A DNA stretch of 21,055 bases from Holdemanella porci. Its GTDB lineage: Bacteria > Bacillota_I > Bacilli_A > Erysipelotrichales > Erysipelotrichaceae. The notes under the pieces were generated by a model, which was given only the letters and a program-made list of their open reading frames with translations, had not been told where the DNA came from and searched no databases. Positions within the stretch are counted from its first letter, which is position 1. Every line of letters begins with the position of its first letter. The stretch covers positions 1 through 21,055 of the forward strand of contig NZ_JAHQVB010000033.1 in assembly GCF_019052655.1 (NCBI RefSeq), read 5' to 3'. The translations under genes and the position numbers were made by a program. This document shows positions 1-5,189 of the stretch, one piece after another.

Positions 1-55
1 TCTGATACTCCCCTATAAAAATGGCTATTTATCAACTGTTTGTTGTGACATAGCC
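1..55. repeat. Terminal inverted repeat, left copy (likely IS end)
   Basis: Bases 1-55 are the exact reverse complement of 21001-21055; the match stops at base 56. Read outward from the gene, the shared sequence starts GGCTATGTCACAAC and holds an imperfect palindrome (14-base arms, 5-base loop, arms ending in ATAGCC). It supplies the last residues (AMSQQTVDK) and the TAG stop of the ABC ATPase. A sharp common boundary beginning with GG in two unrelated genes fits an insertion-sequence terminus; ISL3-family ends begin with GG, but the family is a guess. The length of exactly 55 probably reflects an assembler k-mer. Confidence 0.9.
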
Positions 56-576
56 AAATCTAAAAACATTTCTAAAATATCATCTCGAATTATAGGGTCA
101 AGTCCACTTGTTGCTTCGTCAAGAATAAGTAATTTTGAGTTATGAGATAAAGCAACCGCTATGGAATACTTCATGTTCATTCCTTTTGAAAATTCTTTTA
201 GTTTTTTGTTGATAGGAAGTTCAAACTTATTTAATAGCTCAAAATACTTTTTATTATTCCATTCAGCATAGATATTTTGAAAAACTTTTCCTAGCTTTTC
301 GGGTGTTAAATTGTCGGGATAATTACTTCCATCAAATACAACACCGATATGTTCTTTTGTTTTGGCGTTGACATCTTTCCCATTGAATACAGAAATTTTG
401 CCTTGTTCAGTAACAATCAAACCTAAAATAGCGTTAATTGTTGTGCTTTTTCCAGCTCCATTTTCTCCAATCAATCCAACGATACTTCCTTGAGGGACAG
501 TAAAGGAAATACTATCAAGTTTGAAATCTTTGTATTGTTTTGTTACCCCGTTAAGCTCTAAAGCATATTTTTCCAT
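25..576 (-). pseudogene. ABC transporter ATPase, YtrB/BcrA-like, 3' end lost at repeat
   Basis: This is the ATP-binding subunit of an ABC exporter of the type encoded with YtrA regulators. Visible motifs are Walker A GENGAGKST (about residues 37-45), the variant signature FSKGMNMK (129-136, usual in this subfamily) and Walker B LLILDEATSGLD (149-160). The protein should continue to about 280-300 residues through the H-loop. Here it breaks after about residue 174 and ends in repeat-encoded AMSQQTVDK. The ATG at 576 is chosen because GGAGG lies about 10 bases upstream and the GntR stop lies 4 bases away; an in-frame ATG farther upstream has no such site. It is the second gene of a gntR-ABC operon. 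Its permease partner is not in the window. The truncated product lacks the H-loop and is probably inactive. Alternatively the gene is intact in cells without the insertion. Confidence 0.85.
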
Positions 577-580
577 AATA

Positions 581-955
581 TCATTCCTCCTCATATAATA
601 GTTCAAGCAAAGATTGTAATTTATCCAGCTTTATTCCGCTTACCTTTGCAATTTCAATCGCTTCTGTAAAATAATTTTCTATTTTCTTTTGCTGTTCTTC
701 CAAATAGAAATCTTGATTTTGAACGGATACAAAGCAACCTTTTCCTGCGGTTGTTTCAATAAAACCGTCCTTTTGAAGTACATCATAAGATTTTTGAACC
801 GTTAAAACACTAATATGCAACGACTTTGCCAGTCCTCTTATAGAGGGAAGTGCTTCTCCAGCTTTCAAATCTCCGTTTATAATCATTGCCTTTATTTGTG
901 AAGAAATTTGCTCATAAATCGGTATGCTGGCATGATTATTGATAAAAATATCCAC
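581..955 (-). CDS. GntR-family regulator, YtrA subfamily
   Basis: A 124-residue one-domain regulator. The N-terminal winged helix-turn-helix runs from IPIYEQISSQIKAMI through LPSIRGLAKSLHISVLTVQ to GFIETTAGKGCFV (about residues 11-76), followed by a short helical tail (about 84-124). That length and lack of a ligand domain are typical of YtrA proteins, which repress their own ABC-transporter operons, often in response to cell-wall stress. It starts with GTG at 955, preceded by AGGCGGT. It is followed 4 bases later by the ABC ATPase, whose ribosome site lies within the last codons of this gene. An inverted repeat overlapping the -10 of the upstream promoter is its likely own operator. The inducing signal cannot be read from the sequence. 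Confidence 0.9.
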   Translation of the reverse strand: MDIFINNHASIPIYEQISSQIKAMIINGDLKAGEALPSIRGLAKSLHISVLTVQKSYDVLQKDGFIETTAGKGCFVSVQNQDFYLEEQQKKIENYFTEAIEIAKVSGIKLDKLQSLLELLYEEE

Positions 956-973
956 TATACCACCGCCTTGTCT

Positions 974-1027
974 TATACTGTATCACTAATACAAGTACAG
1001 TATAGTATTATATGATACGATTGTCAA
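974..1027 (-). promoter_or_regulatory. gntR-ABC promoter with YtrA-type operator
   Basis: On the minus strand, TTGACA (1022-1027), a 17-base spacer and TATACT (999-1004) form a good sigma-A promoter for the gntR-ABC operon. A perfect inverted repeat TATACTGTA (974-982) / TACAGTATA (996-1004) with a 13-base gap covers the -10 box and the start region. This is where an autorepressor of the YtrA type would be expected to bind. Operator assignment is an inference from position and symmetry. Confidence 0.7.
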
Positions 1028-1200
1028 TAAGTTTAGGCTTGTATTACATAAGGATAGTAACTGGAAGATTATAGGGTAAATGAGAATAAACCGTACATTT
1101 TTTATCGGATTTGTATGCTTGCTCATTTTAATTTTCAAAATAAAAAATTCATTCTTTGTTTCATATCTCTTATAAAATAAAAATAAATATAAAATTAATA

Positions 1201-1258
1201 TAGACTTTAATTTTATTTATGTTATATTTAATATAGTTAAAGTATAAGTGAAAGGAGG
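1201..1258 (+). promoter_or_regulatory. Promoter and ribosome site of the DUF2089-type gene
   Basis: TAGACT (1201-1206), a 16-base spacer and TATATT (1223-1228) form a plausible promoter. It is followed by AAAGGAGG (1251-1258) eight bases before the ATG at 1267. The rest of 956-1266 is AT-rich; apart from the divergent gntR promoter I see nothing else in it. Confidence 0.55.
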
Positions 1259-1266
1259 ATGTAAAA

Positions 1267-1563
1267 ATGGAGATTGATAAAATACCTCAATGGATACTGT
1301 CTTTAGAACAAGAAGATGTTACCTTTTTAAAAAATTTTGTTTTAAAGTCTGGGTCATTAAAAGAAATCGCAAAAACGTATGGTGTTACTTATCCAACGGT
1401 ACGATTAAGATTAGATAAGCTAATACAAAAAATAGAAATGTCTGACCAAAAAGAAGAAGAACCATTTACGACTTTTGTGAAAGGTCTTGCGGTTGATTCA
1501 CGAATAGATTTAGAAACCGCAAAAATTATTATCGAAAAATATAAAAAAGAAAAGGAGAGATGA
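1267..1563 (+). CDS. DUF2089-type putative DNA-binding regulator
   Basis: A 98-residue protein matching the DUF2089 pattern: a short lead (IPQWILSLEQEDVTFLKNFV), then a helix-turn-helix-like segment GSLKEIAKTYGVTYPTVRLR (about 29-48), then a charged C-terminal helix. Proteins of this type are small cytoplasmic putative transcription regulators, usually encoded just before one or two small membrane proteins, as here. The target is unknown. The start is fixed by AAAGGAGG eight bases upstream. Its stop TGA overlaps an ATG of the next gene. Family assignment is from remembered sequence character, not a search. Confidence 0.7.
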   Translation: MEIDKIPQWILSLEQEDVTFLKNFVLKSGSLKEIAKTYGVTYPTVRLRLDKLIQKIEMSDQKEEEPFTTFVKGLAVDSRIDLETAKIIIEKYKKEKER

Positions 1564-1565
1564 TT

Positions 1566-1847
1566 ATGTCTATTTTATTAAATTTTTTCAGTACGCTTAT
1601 CATTACTATTATTATTGTTTGTATGCAAAAATATCTTAGTACAAAAAAAGCATGGCAATTAGGTGCGATTGTCCCTTTGATTTCAATTATCGTTTTTGCA
1701 TACATATACTTTGTAAGTTCTATACAAATTGCTGAATTTCTTGTTCCATGCACAATTATTCTTGTTTTGGAACTTGTTATATGGATAGACGGAAGACATC
1801 AGTATCGTAAAGAGGAACTTAATAAAATGAAGGTCAAAGATTTATAA
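1566..1847 (+). CDS. Small membrane protein, unknown function
   Basis: A 93-residue protein with three hydrophobic stretches (about residues 2-20, 32-50 and 55-74) and a charged tail (DGRHQYRKEELNKMKVKDL), so most likely a three-helix inner-membrane protein with its C-terminus in the cytoplasm. ATG 1566 is preferred over ATG 1560 because the GGAG of AAAGGAGAG sits about 9 bases upstream of it but only 3 from the earlier ATG. It is translationally coupled to the DUF2089-type gene, which suggests that the pair works together, for example with the regulator sensing or controlling a membrane process. No family is recognised. Confidence 0.7.
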   Translation: MSILLNFFSTLIITIIIVCMQKYLSTKKAWQLGAIVPLISIIVFAYIYFVSSIQIAEFLVPCTIILVLELVIWIDGRHQYRKEELNKMKVKDL

Positions 1848-1877
1848 AGTACTTTGCTTTTATAAAGGAAGAATTAT

Positions 1878-1958
1878 ATGGTTGGACTAAAAAAACGTGA
1901 TATTAAAAAGGCATTAAAAGCTGGTGCTATAAATGATGAAAACAATCTTAAAATTTGA
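1878..1958 (+). CDS. 26-residue ORF after the membrane protein, possible gene remnant
   Basis: A 26-residue lysine-rich reading frame (starts MVGLKKRDIKKALKAG) begins 30 bases after the membrane-protein stop, with AAGGA about 8 bases upstream of its ATG. It is followed by a strong hairpin. It could be a true small protein, a short leader peptide, or the 5' stump of a third operon gene whose remainder was lost. No family is recognised. Confidence 0.35.
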   Translation: MVGLKKRDIKKALKAGAINDENNLKI

Positions 1959-1990
1959 AATAAGAGCGAATAATCATATTGCGTGAATGA

Positions 1991-2038
1991 AACATGGGAG
2001 ATACACAGATGCTTTGTGTTATCTCCCATGTTTATTTT
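1991..2038 (+). terminator. Strong hairpin, probable terminator of the DUF2089 operon
   Basis: AACATGGGAGATACACA pairs with TGTG and TATCTCCCATGTT with one bulged T and a short loop, followed by TTATTTTA. The stem is about 17 bp, far stronger than other hairpins in the window. The T tract is interrupted, so termination is likely but not certain. Confidence 0.65.
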
Positions 2039-2062
2039 AGTGTCATATCAAGGCTCATTCAA

Positions 2063-2081
2063 TCGTGGTATATTCGTGGTA
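2063..2081. repeat. Tandem TCGTGGTA direct repeats (integrase-arm-like)
   Basis: TCGTGGTA occurs at 2063-2070 and again at 2074-2081, an 11-base period, inside flanking CTCATT/AATGAG arms (from 2054 to 2087). Short ACCACGA-type repeats are found beside tyrosine-integrase attachment sites of some Firmicutes phages and conjugative elements. With tRNA-Glu 315 bases away this may mark the edge of a former integrated element. No integrase gene is present, so this is only suggestive. Confidence 0.35.
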
Positions 2082-2095
2082 AAATGAGTGTTTTT

Positions 2096-2179
2096 CTATA
2101 CTTCAAAATGCTTAGAAATATAGTATTTATACGGATAATCAAAAATTAGATATAAAATTTCTGTTAATTTTTCTAACAT
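2096..2179 (-). CDS. Candidate 27-residue small protein
   Basis: A minus-strand micro-ORF, MLEKLTEILYLIFDYPYKYY... (27 residues), aromatic-rich with a hydrophobic N-terminal half. AAAGGA lies 12 bases upstream of the ATG. It follows another micro-ORF by 25 bases on the same strand. The matching composition and the equally spaced AGGA motifs make chance less likely. No family is recognised and the call remains weak because short ORFs are common in AT-rich DNA. Confidence 0.3.
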   Translation of the reverse strand: MLEKLTEILYLIFDYPYKYYISKHFEV

Positions 2180-2204
2180 TATAAAGATTAGTCCTTTCTA
2201 AGAT

Positions 2205-2303
2205 TTACCAATCTCTGTATTTTAAGTACATAGCGTAAAGTAATTTCATGAATACACTAAGTACTAAAAGTCTGCCTAAAAGTTCTAATATATTACCAAA
2301 CAT
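2205..2303 (-). CDS. Candidate 32-residue single-helix membrane peptide
   Basis: A minus-strand micro-ORF, MFGNILELLGRLLVLSVFMK... ending YLKYRDW (32 residues). It has one hydrophobic helix (about residues 4-26) followed by a basic and aromatic tail, a typical pattern for small membrane peptides. AGGA lies 13 bases upstream of the ATG. It precedes the 27-residue ORF and follows the tRNA-Glu terminator. It might be a type I toxin-like or regulatory peptide, or chance. The rest of 1959-2395 holds only the hairpin and the repeats. Confidence 0.35.
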   Translation of the reverse strand: MFGNILELLGRLLVLSVFMKLLYAMYLKYRDW

Positions 2304-2356
2304 ATAACTGTATAAATCCTGGTATATTCTTAATATATCTTACACGATTTGTACAT

Positions 2357-2385
2357 AAAATAAAAACTCCTTTATGTAAAGGAGT
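2357..2385 (-). terminator. Terminator of tRNA-Glu
   Basis: On the minus strand ACTCCTTT / AAAGGAGT with a 4-base loop is followed by TTTTATTTTA, starting 11 bases after the tRNA CCA end. It is a good intrinsic terminator. Confidence 0.85.
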
Positions 2386-2395
2386 AATTGTTTAA

Positions 2396-2470
2396 TGGTA
2401 GCGCGTACGGGATTTGAACCCGTGATACAGCCTTGAGAGGGCTGTGGCTTAACCGCTTGCCGAACGCGCC
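2396..2470 (-). tRNA. tRNA-Glu(CUC)
   Basis: A 75-base cloverleaf on the minus strand. The acceptor stem GGCGCGT/ACGCGCT has one G-U closing pair and an encoded CCA. The D-stem is GGC/GCC, the anticodon stem CAGCC/GGCTG has loop CTCTCAA giving anticodon CUC (codon GAG), and the T-arm is ACGGG-TTCAAAT-CCCGT. Most Firmicutes rely on a UUC isoacceptor for Glu, so this is probably the minor one. A TATAAT box lies at 2483-2488 on the minus strand. Its 3' end faces the accessory-looking block 1-2390, a typical position for integrated elements. Confidence 0.95.
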
Positions 2471-2493
2471 ATGTGCTTAAGTATTATAGCACA

Positions 2494-2521
2494 AAATAAA
2501 AGAGAAGTATAGACTTCTCTT
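2494..2521 (-). terminator. Terminator of pepD
   Basis: On the minus strand AGAGAAGT / ACTTCTCT with loop CTAT begins right at the pepD stop codon and runs into TTTTATTTT. It lies just upstream of the tRNA-Glu -10 box. Confidence 0.85.
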
Positions 2522-3926
2522 ACAATTCTGCAATCAAATCGCATAAGTTTTTATAGGCTTTTTGAAAAGATTCTAGGTTTAATTTTTCTTCTGGTGTATG
2601 ACAACCTTGGGCAATAGGACCGTATGTGATGATATCTAAATCTGGAATCAATCCTTTTAGAATACCCGTTTCCATACCGCCGTGTGATGCTTCCGTTTCC
2701 ATTTCTACACCTTGTTTTTTTAAGATTTCTTTTAATTTTTCTCTTAATGAACTGTTAGCTTCATAGTTCCAACCACAGAAGTTTGTATCTTCATGTTCAG
2801 AAGCATGACATAACTGTGCAATAATTTTGATTTTATTTCCTAATTCATCCTTCATAGATTCTAATGGGGAACGGATGCAGAATGCACATTTTACAACATT
2901 GTCTTCTGTTCTTAGCTTACCTAAGTTAAGGGAAGCTAGAGTTAATCCTTCGATAGCCATAGATTTATGTTGTAAACCATTTGGTAGTAAGTAGTATAGT
3001 GTGATCAATTCGTTTGAATCTTTTGAAGTAAAAGCTTTAATGGCTTTGTCTGATTCTTCCAATTGAATATCGAGTTTACTATCACTAAATTCAAATTCTG
3101 TTTTTAAATCTTTTACGATAGAATCTATATTTGGCTTGATGTCTGAAACGAAAGTTGCCTCTGCTTCTCTAGGAATCGCATTCTCTTTAAGTCCACCATT
3201 CACAGATACGATTTGAATATCTTTTAATGTTTGCAGAACTCTAAATAAGATTTTAATGGAGTTACCCTTCTCTTGATCAATGCAAGCACCTGAATGCCCT
3301 CCATCTAATCCTTTGACAGTAAGTTTGTAGGTTGGTTTGTCAACTTCTTCAAACGTGCATGTTTTATCGACATAGGCATAGCGACCACCACTTGTAGTGG
3401 TACAAGTACTAACTTCACCACCACCATCTAAACCAATCATTTTCTTGGCTTGGAAGTATTCTTTCTTTAAATGGATAGATCCTAATAGACCTACTTCTTC
3501 TTGTACAGTAAATACGCATTCTAAGTTTGGATGTTTTAGAGTATCATCACTAAGAATGGCCAATATGTAGCTAACGCCAAATCCATCATCGGCACCTAAT
3601 GTTGTTCCTTTTGCTTTTAACCAGCCATCTTCAACATATAAATTTAAAGCATCGGTTTCAAAGTCAAAGTCGACATCCTTATTCTTTTCGCATACCATAT
3701 CCATATGTGCCTGCAACATAACTGTATCGTGATCTTCGTAGCCTGGTGTAGCCTCTTTATAAATAATCACATTATTCATGTCATCACGAACATATTTAAA
3801 ATCATGTTCCTTCGCAAAATTTTCTACATAGTCTGCGATTTTTTCTTCATGAAATGATCCATGAGGAATCTTTGAGATTTCTTCAAAATATTTGAAGATA
3901 ACAACATTTTCATCTAATACACTCAT
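2520..3926 (-). CDS. pepD: Aminoacyl-histidine dipeptidase (PepD, M20 family)
   Basis: A cytosolic zinc dipeptidase that releases C-terminal histidine or other residues from dipeptides (M20C, Xaa-His dipeptidase). The 468-residue length is close to the usual 480. Zinc and catalytic motifs are visible: QAHMDMV (H74, D76), TTLGADDG (metal-bridging D113/D114), QEEVG (E143/E144), LDGGGE (D167) and a late SHGGMETG. A lid domain (about 190-380) separates the two catalytic halves. The ATG at 3926 is chosen because GTGGAGG ends about 9 bases upstream; the longer frame starting with TTG at 3965 lacks a ribosome site and contains the promoter. TTGCGT (3976-3981) and TATACT (3954-3959) form a likely promoter inside the hsp20 terminator region. 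The gene looks complete. Confidence 0.93.
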   Translation of the reverse strand: MSVLDENVVIFKYFEEISKIPHGSFHEEKIADYVENFAKEHDFKYVRDDMNNVIIYKEATPGYEDHDTVMLQAHMDMVCEKNKDVDFDFETDALNLYVEDGWLKAKGTTLGADDGFGVSYILAILSDDTLKHPNLECVFTVQEEVGLLGSIHLKKEYFQAKKMIGLDGGGEVSTCTTTSGGRYAYVDKTCTFEEVDKPTYKLTVKGLDGGHSGACIDQEKGNSIKILFRVLQTLKDIQIVSVNGGLKENAIPREAEATFVSDIKPNIDSIVKDLKTEFEFSDSKLDIQLEESDKAIKAFTSKDSNELITLYYLLPNGLQHKSMAIEGLTLASLNLGKLRTEDNVVKCAFCIRSPLESMKDELGNKIKIIAQLCHASEHEDTNFCGWNYEANSSLREKLKEILKKQGVEMETEASHGGMETGILKGLIPDLDIITYGPIAQGCHTPEEKLNLESFQKAYKNLCDLIAEL

Positions 3927-3963
3927 TGTTTGTACCTCCACTTGATTAAAAATAGTATAATCC

Positions 3964-3989
3964 AAAAAATGAGAGACGCAAGTCTCTCA
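3964..3989 (-). terminator. Terminator of hsp20
   Basis: On the minus strand GAGAGAC / GTCTCTC with loop TTGC is followed by ATTTTTT, starting immediately after the hsp20 TAG. The pepD promoter overlaps it. Confidence 0.85.
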
Positions 3990-4376
3990 CTATTGAATAT
4001 TGATATATCTTGTTTCTTCTTCACGCTTCACTGGTTTTGTAGGTAATAAGATAAATAATTCACCATTGTCAAAACTAGCTTTGATATCCTCTTGTTTATA
4101 GCCTTCACCAATATAGAAAGAACGAGAATAAGTTCCAGTAAATCTTTCTTGACGAAGTACACGCGTATCTTCTTTGTTGATATTACGAGTAGCTGTGATC
4201 TTTAAGTAGCCATCTTTTAGTTCAATTTGAATATTTTCTTTTTGAATCCCACAAACCTCCATGCAGATTTGATAATATCCATCCTTTTCATAAATATCTG
4301 TTCTTAATACAGTACTTGTATCTTGTTTTTTAGTATCATTGAAAAAGTCATCAAAATAATTAGGGTAATAGCGCAT
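3990..4376 (-). CDS. Small heat-shock protein, Hsp20 / alpha-crystallin family
   Basis: A 128-residue ATP-independent holdase chaperone that keeps unfolding proteins soluble until the ATP-driven chaperones act. The alpha-crystallin domain runs from about residue 22 (VLRTDIYEKDGYYQI) to 118. It includes the beta-strand ENIQIELKDGYLKITA, a FTGTYSRSFYIGEGY segment and the ASFDNGELFILLP stretch equivalent to the A-x-x-x-n-G-v-L motif, followed by a short charged tail. The N-terminal arm is short (MRYYPNYFDDFF). AAGGAGG sits about 7 bases before the ATG. The promoter is flanked by two CIRCE-like inverted repeats, so HrcA repression and heat induction are expected. It lies downstream of the LURP-one-type gene on the same strand, whose stop codon is inside the distal operator. 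Confidence 0.93.
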   Translation of the reverse strand: MRYYPNYFDDFFNDTKKQDTSTVLRTDIYEKDGYYQICMEVCGIQKENIQIELKDGYLKITATRNINKEDTRVLRQERFTGTYSRSFYIGEGYKQEDIKASFDNGELFILLPTKPVKREEETRYINIQ

Positions 4377-4388
4377 ATTGAATCCTCC

Positions 4389-4415
4389 TTAGCACTTATA
4401 TCTTTTAACTGCTAG
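4389..4415 (-). promoter_or_regulatory. Proximal CIRCE-like operator of hsp20
   Basis: TTAGCACTT-N9-AACTGCTAG (plus-strand reading) matches the HrcA box TTAGCACTC-N9-GAGTGCTAA with one near-perfect arm, one degenerate arm and exactly 9 bases between. It lies between the -10 box and the ribosome site and would block the start region. Confidence 0.65.
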
Positions 4416-4416
4416 T

Positions 4417-4445
4417 ATCATAGTACAATTATTTGGCACAGTCAA
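4417..4445 (-). promoter_or_regulatory. hsp20 promoter
   Basis: On the minus strand TTGACT (4440-4445), a 17-base spacer and TATGAT (4417-4422). The -35 box overlaps the distal CIRCE-like operator and the -10 box abuts the proximal one. Confidence 0.8.
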
Positions 4446-4459
4446 GAGCTGAGTGCTAA
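4433..4459 (-). promoter_or_regulatory. Distal CIRCE-like operator of hsp20
   Basis: TTGGCACAG-N9-GAGTGCTAA (plus-strand reading): a perfect GAGTGCTAA arm and a second arm with 6 of 9 matches, spaced by 9 bases. It covers the -35 box and includes the stop codon of the upstream LURP-one-type gene. HrcA is not encoded in the window. Confidence 0.65.
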
Positions 4460-4941
4460 TAATTTTGTCGCTTGTTTCTAGAACATTTTTCTGCATCAAT
4501 AGCCAAGACAAACATAAGCGCATCCAATGCATTTTCTGGGTCTTTAACATCAATGACATAGGTATCTGTTAAATTAAATATTTCTTTACGAATAATCGCT
4601 ACAGTATCATAGTTTTCATCCACAATTGTATAATTCCATTCAGTAAGAGTTCCATCAATATGCCATCCATTATAGTCAATGTGGTAATGTGGAGTAAAGA
4701 AAGATAATTCTTTCGATAGACATCCAATATATTCATTATTCTTATAGATTTCAAATTTAGGAAGTAAAGTCATCACCTTTTCTAATACATTACCCACTTC
4801 ATTTCCATTTTGATCATAAATGACTAGCTTATGTCCCCAAGAAAGCCTTCCTTCAACTTGATATATGATTTGACCTGACTCATCATAAATATCATAGCTA
4901 TCAAACCAGGAAAAGAATCTTTGTTTAAATAATAGTTTCAT
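4456..4941 (-). CDS. LURP-one-related / YxjI-type beta-barrel protein
   Basis: A 161-residue protein of the LURP-one (DUF567/YxjI, tubby-scramblase-like) type. It has a repeating pattern of short beta-strands: KQRFFSWFDSYDIYDESG, IIYQVEGRLSWGHKLVIYD, EVGNVLEKVMTLLPKFEIY, a DYNGWHIDG turn, and a C-terminal hydrophobic helix (about 138-150, ENALDALMFVLAIDAE). Bacterial members have no settled role. ATG 4941 is chosen because a TATAAT box and a GTGGTGATG ribosome-like site lie just upstream, inside the longer possible frame that begins at 4998. It may be co-transcribed into hsp20, since no terminator is seen between them and its TAG lies in the distal CIRCE-like operator. Confidence 0.8.
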   Translation of the reverse strand: MKLLFKQRFFSWFDSYDIYDESGQIIYQVEGRLSWGHKLVIYDQNGNEVGNVLEKVMTLLPKFEIYKNNEYIGCLSKELSFFTPHYHIDYNGWHIDGTLTEWNYTIVDENYDTVAIIRKEIFNLTDTYVIDVKDPENALDALMFVLAIDAEKCSRNKRQNY

Positions 4942-5042
4942 AGTATCATCACCACATAAATTATAACATTTTCTAGAATTCTTAATTTGTATCTTCACAT
5001 CTTTTAAGGTTTATTTAAGTTTGAATCAGTATACTCACTTAC

Positions 5043-5101
5043 GAAATAGGCGATTATACTTTTCATGCCCTTAAAATAATCATGCCTATTTCTTTTTTTT
5101 T
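5043..5101 (+). terminator. Orphan terminator-like hairpin upstream of the sulfotransferase
   Basis: GAAATAGGC (5043-5051) plus GATTAT pairs with ATAATC and GCCTATTTC (5084-5092) around a two-base bulge. It is followed by nine T residues (5093-5101). The stem is about 15 bp with a long loop. The nearest gene to the left points away, so no coding transcript needs ending here. It may end a short RNA or act as a leader attenuator. Confidence 0.6.
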
Positions 5102-5126
5102 GACAAATTGAAATTTCCGTTAAAAT

Positions 5127-5169
5127 CTTAAGAAAACTTAAGGAAATCTTAAGAAAAACATAATACAAT
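5127..5169 (+). promoter_or_regulatory. Sulfotransferase promoter with three CTTAAG boxes
   Basis: CTTAAG occurs at 5127-5132, 5137-5142 and 5148-5153 (spacing 10 and 11), each followed by an A-rich run. Candidate -10 boxes are CATAAT (5159-5164) and TACAAT (5164-5169), with no good -35 at the matching distance. Helical-repeat boxes replacing the -35 are typical of OmpR-type activators. A second possible promoter, TTGACA (5100-5105) with TAAAAT (5121-5126), would place the boxes downstream as repressor sites. The same motif occurs before the alarmone-synthetase operon. Confidence 0.55.
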
Positions 5170-5189
5170 ATTTCCGAGGTGGATTATTT

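Noticed and set aside
1529..1753. Minus-strand ORF opposite the DUF2089-type and membrane-protein genes
   Set aside because: It is a shadow of two well-supported overlapping plus-strand genes and has no ribosome site.
2063..2081. CRISPR or regulatory array from the TCGTGGTA repeats
   Set aside because: Only two 8-base copies with a 3-base gap; too short for CRISPR and not upstream of any gene on a suitable strand. Kept only as a possible integrase-arm remnant.
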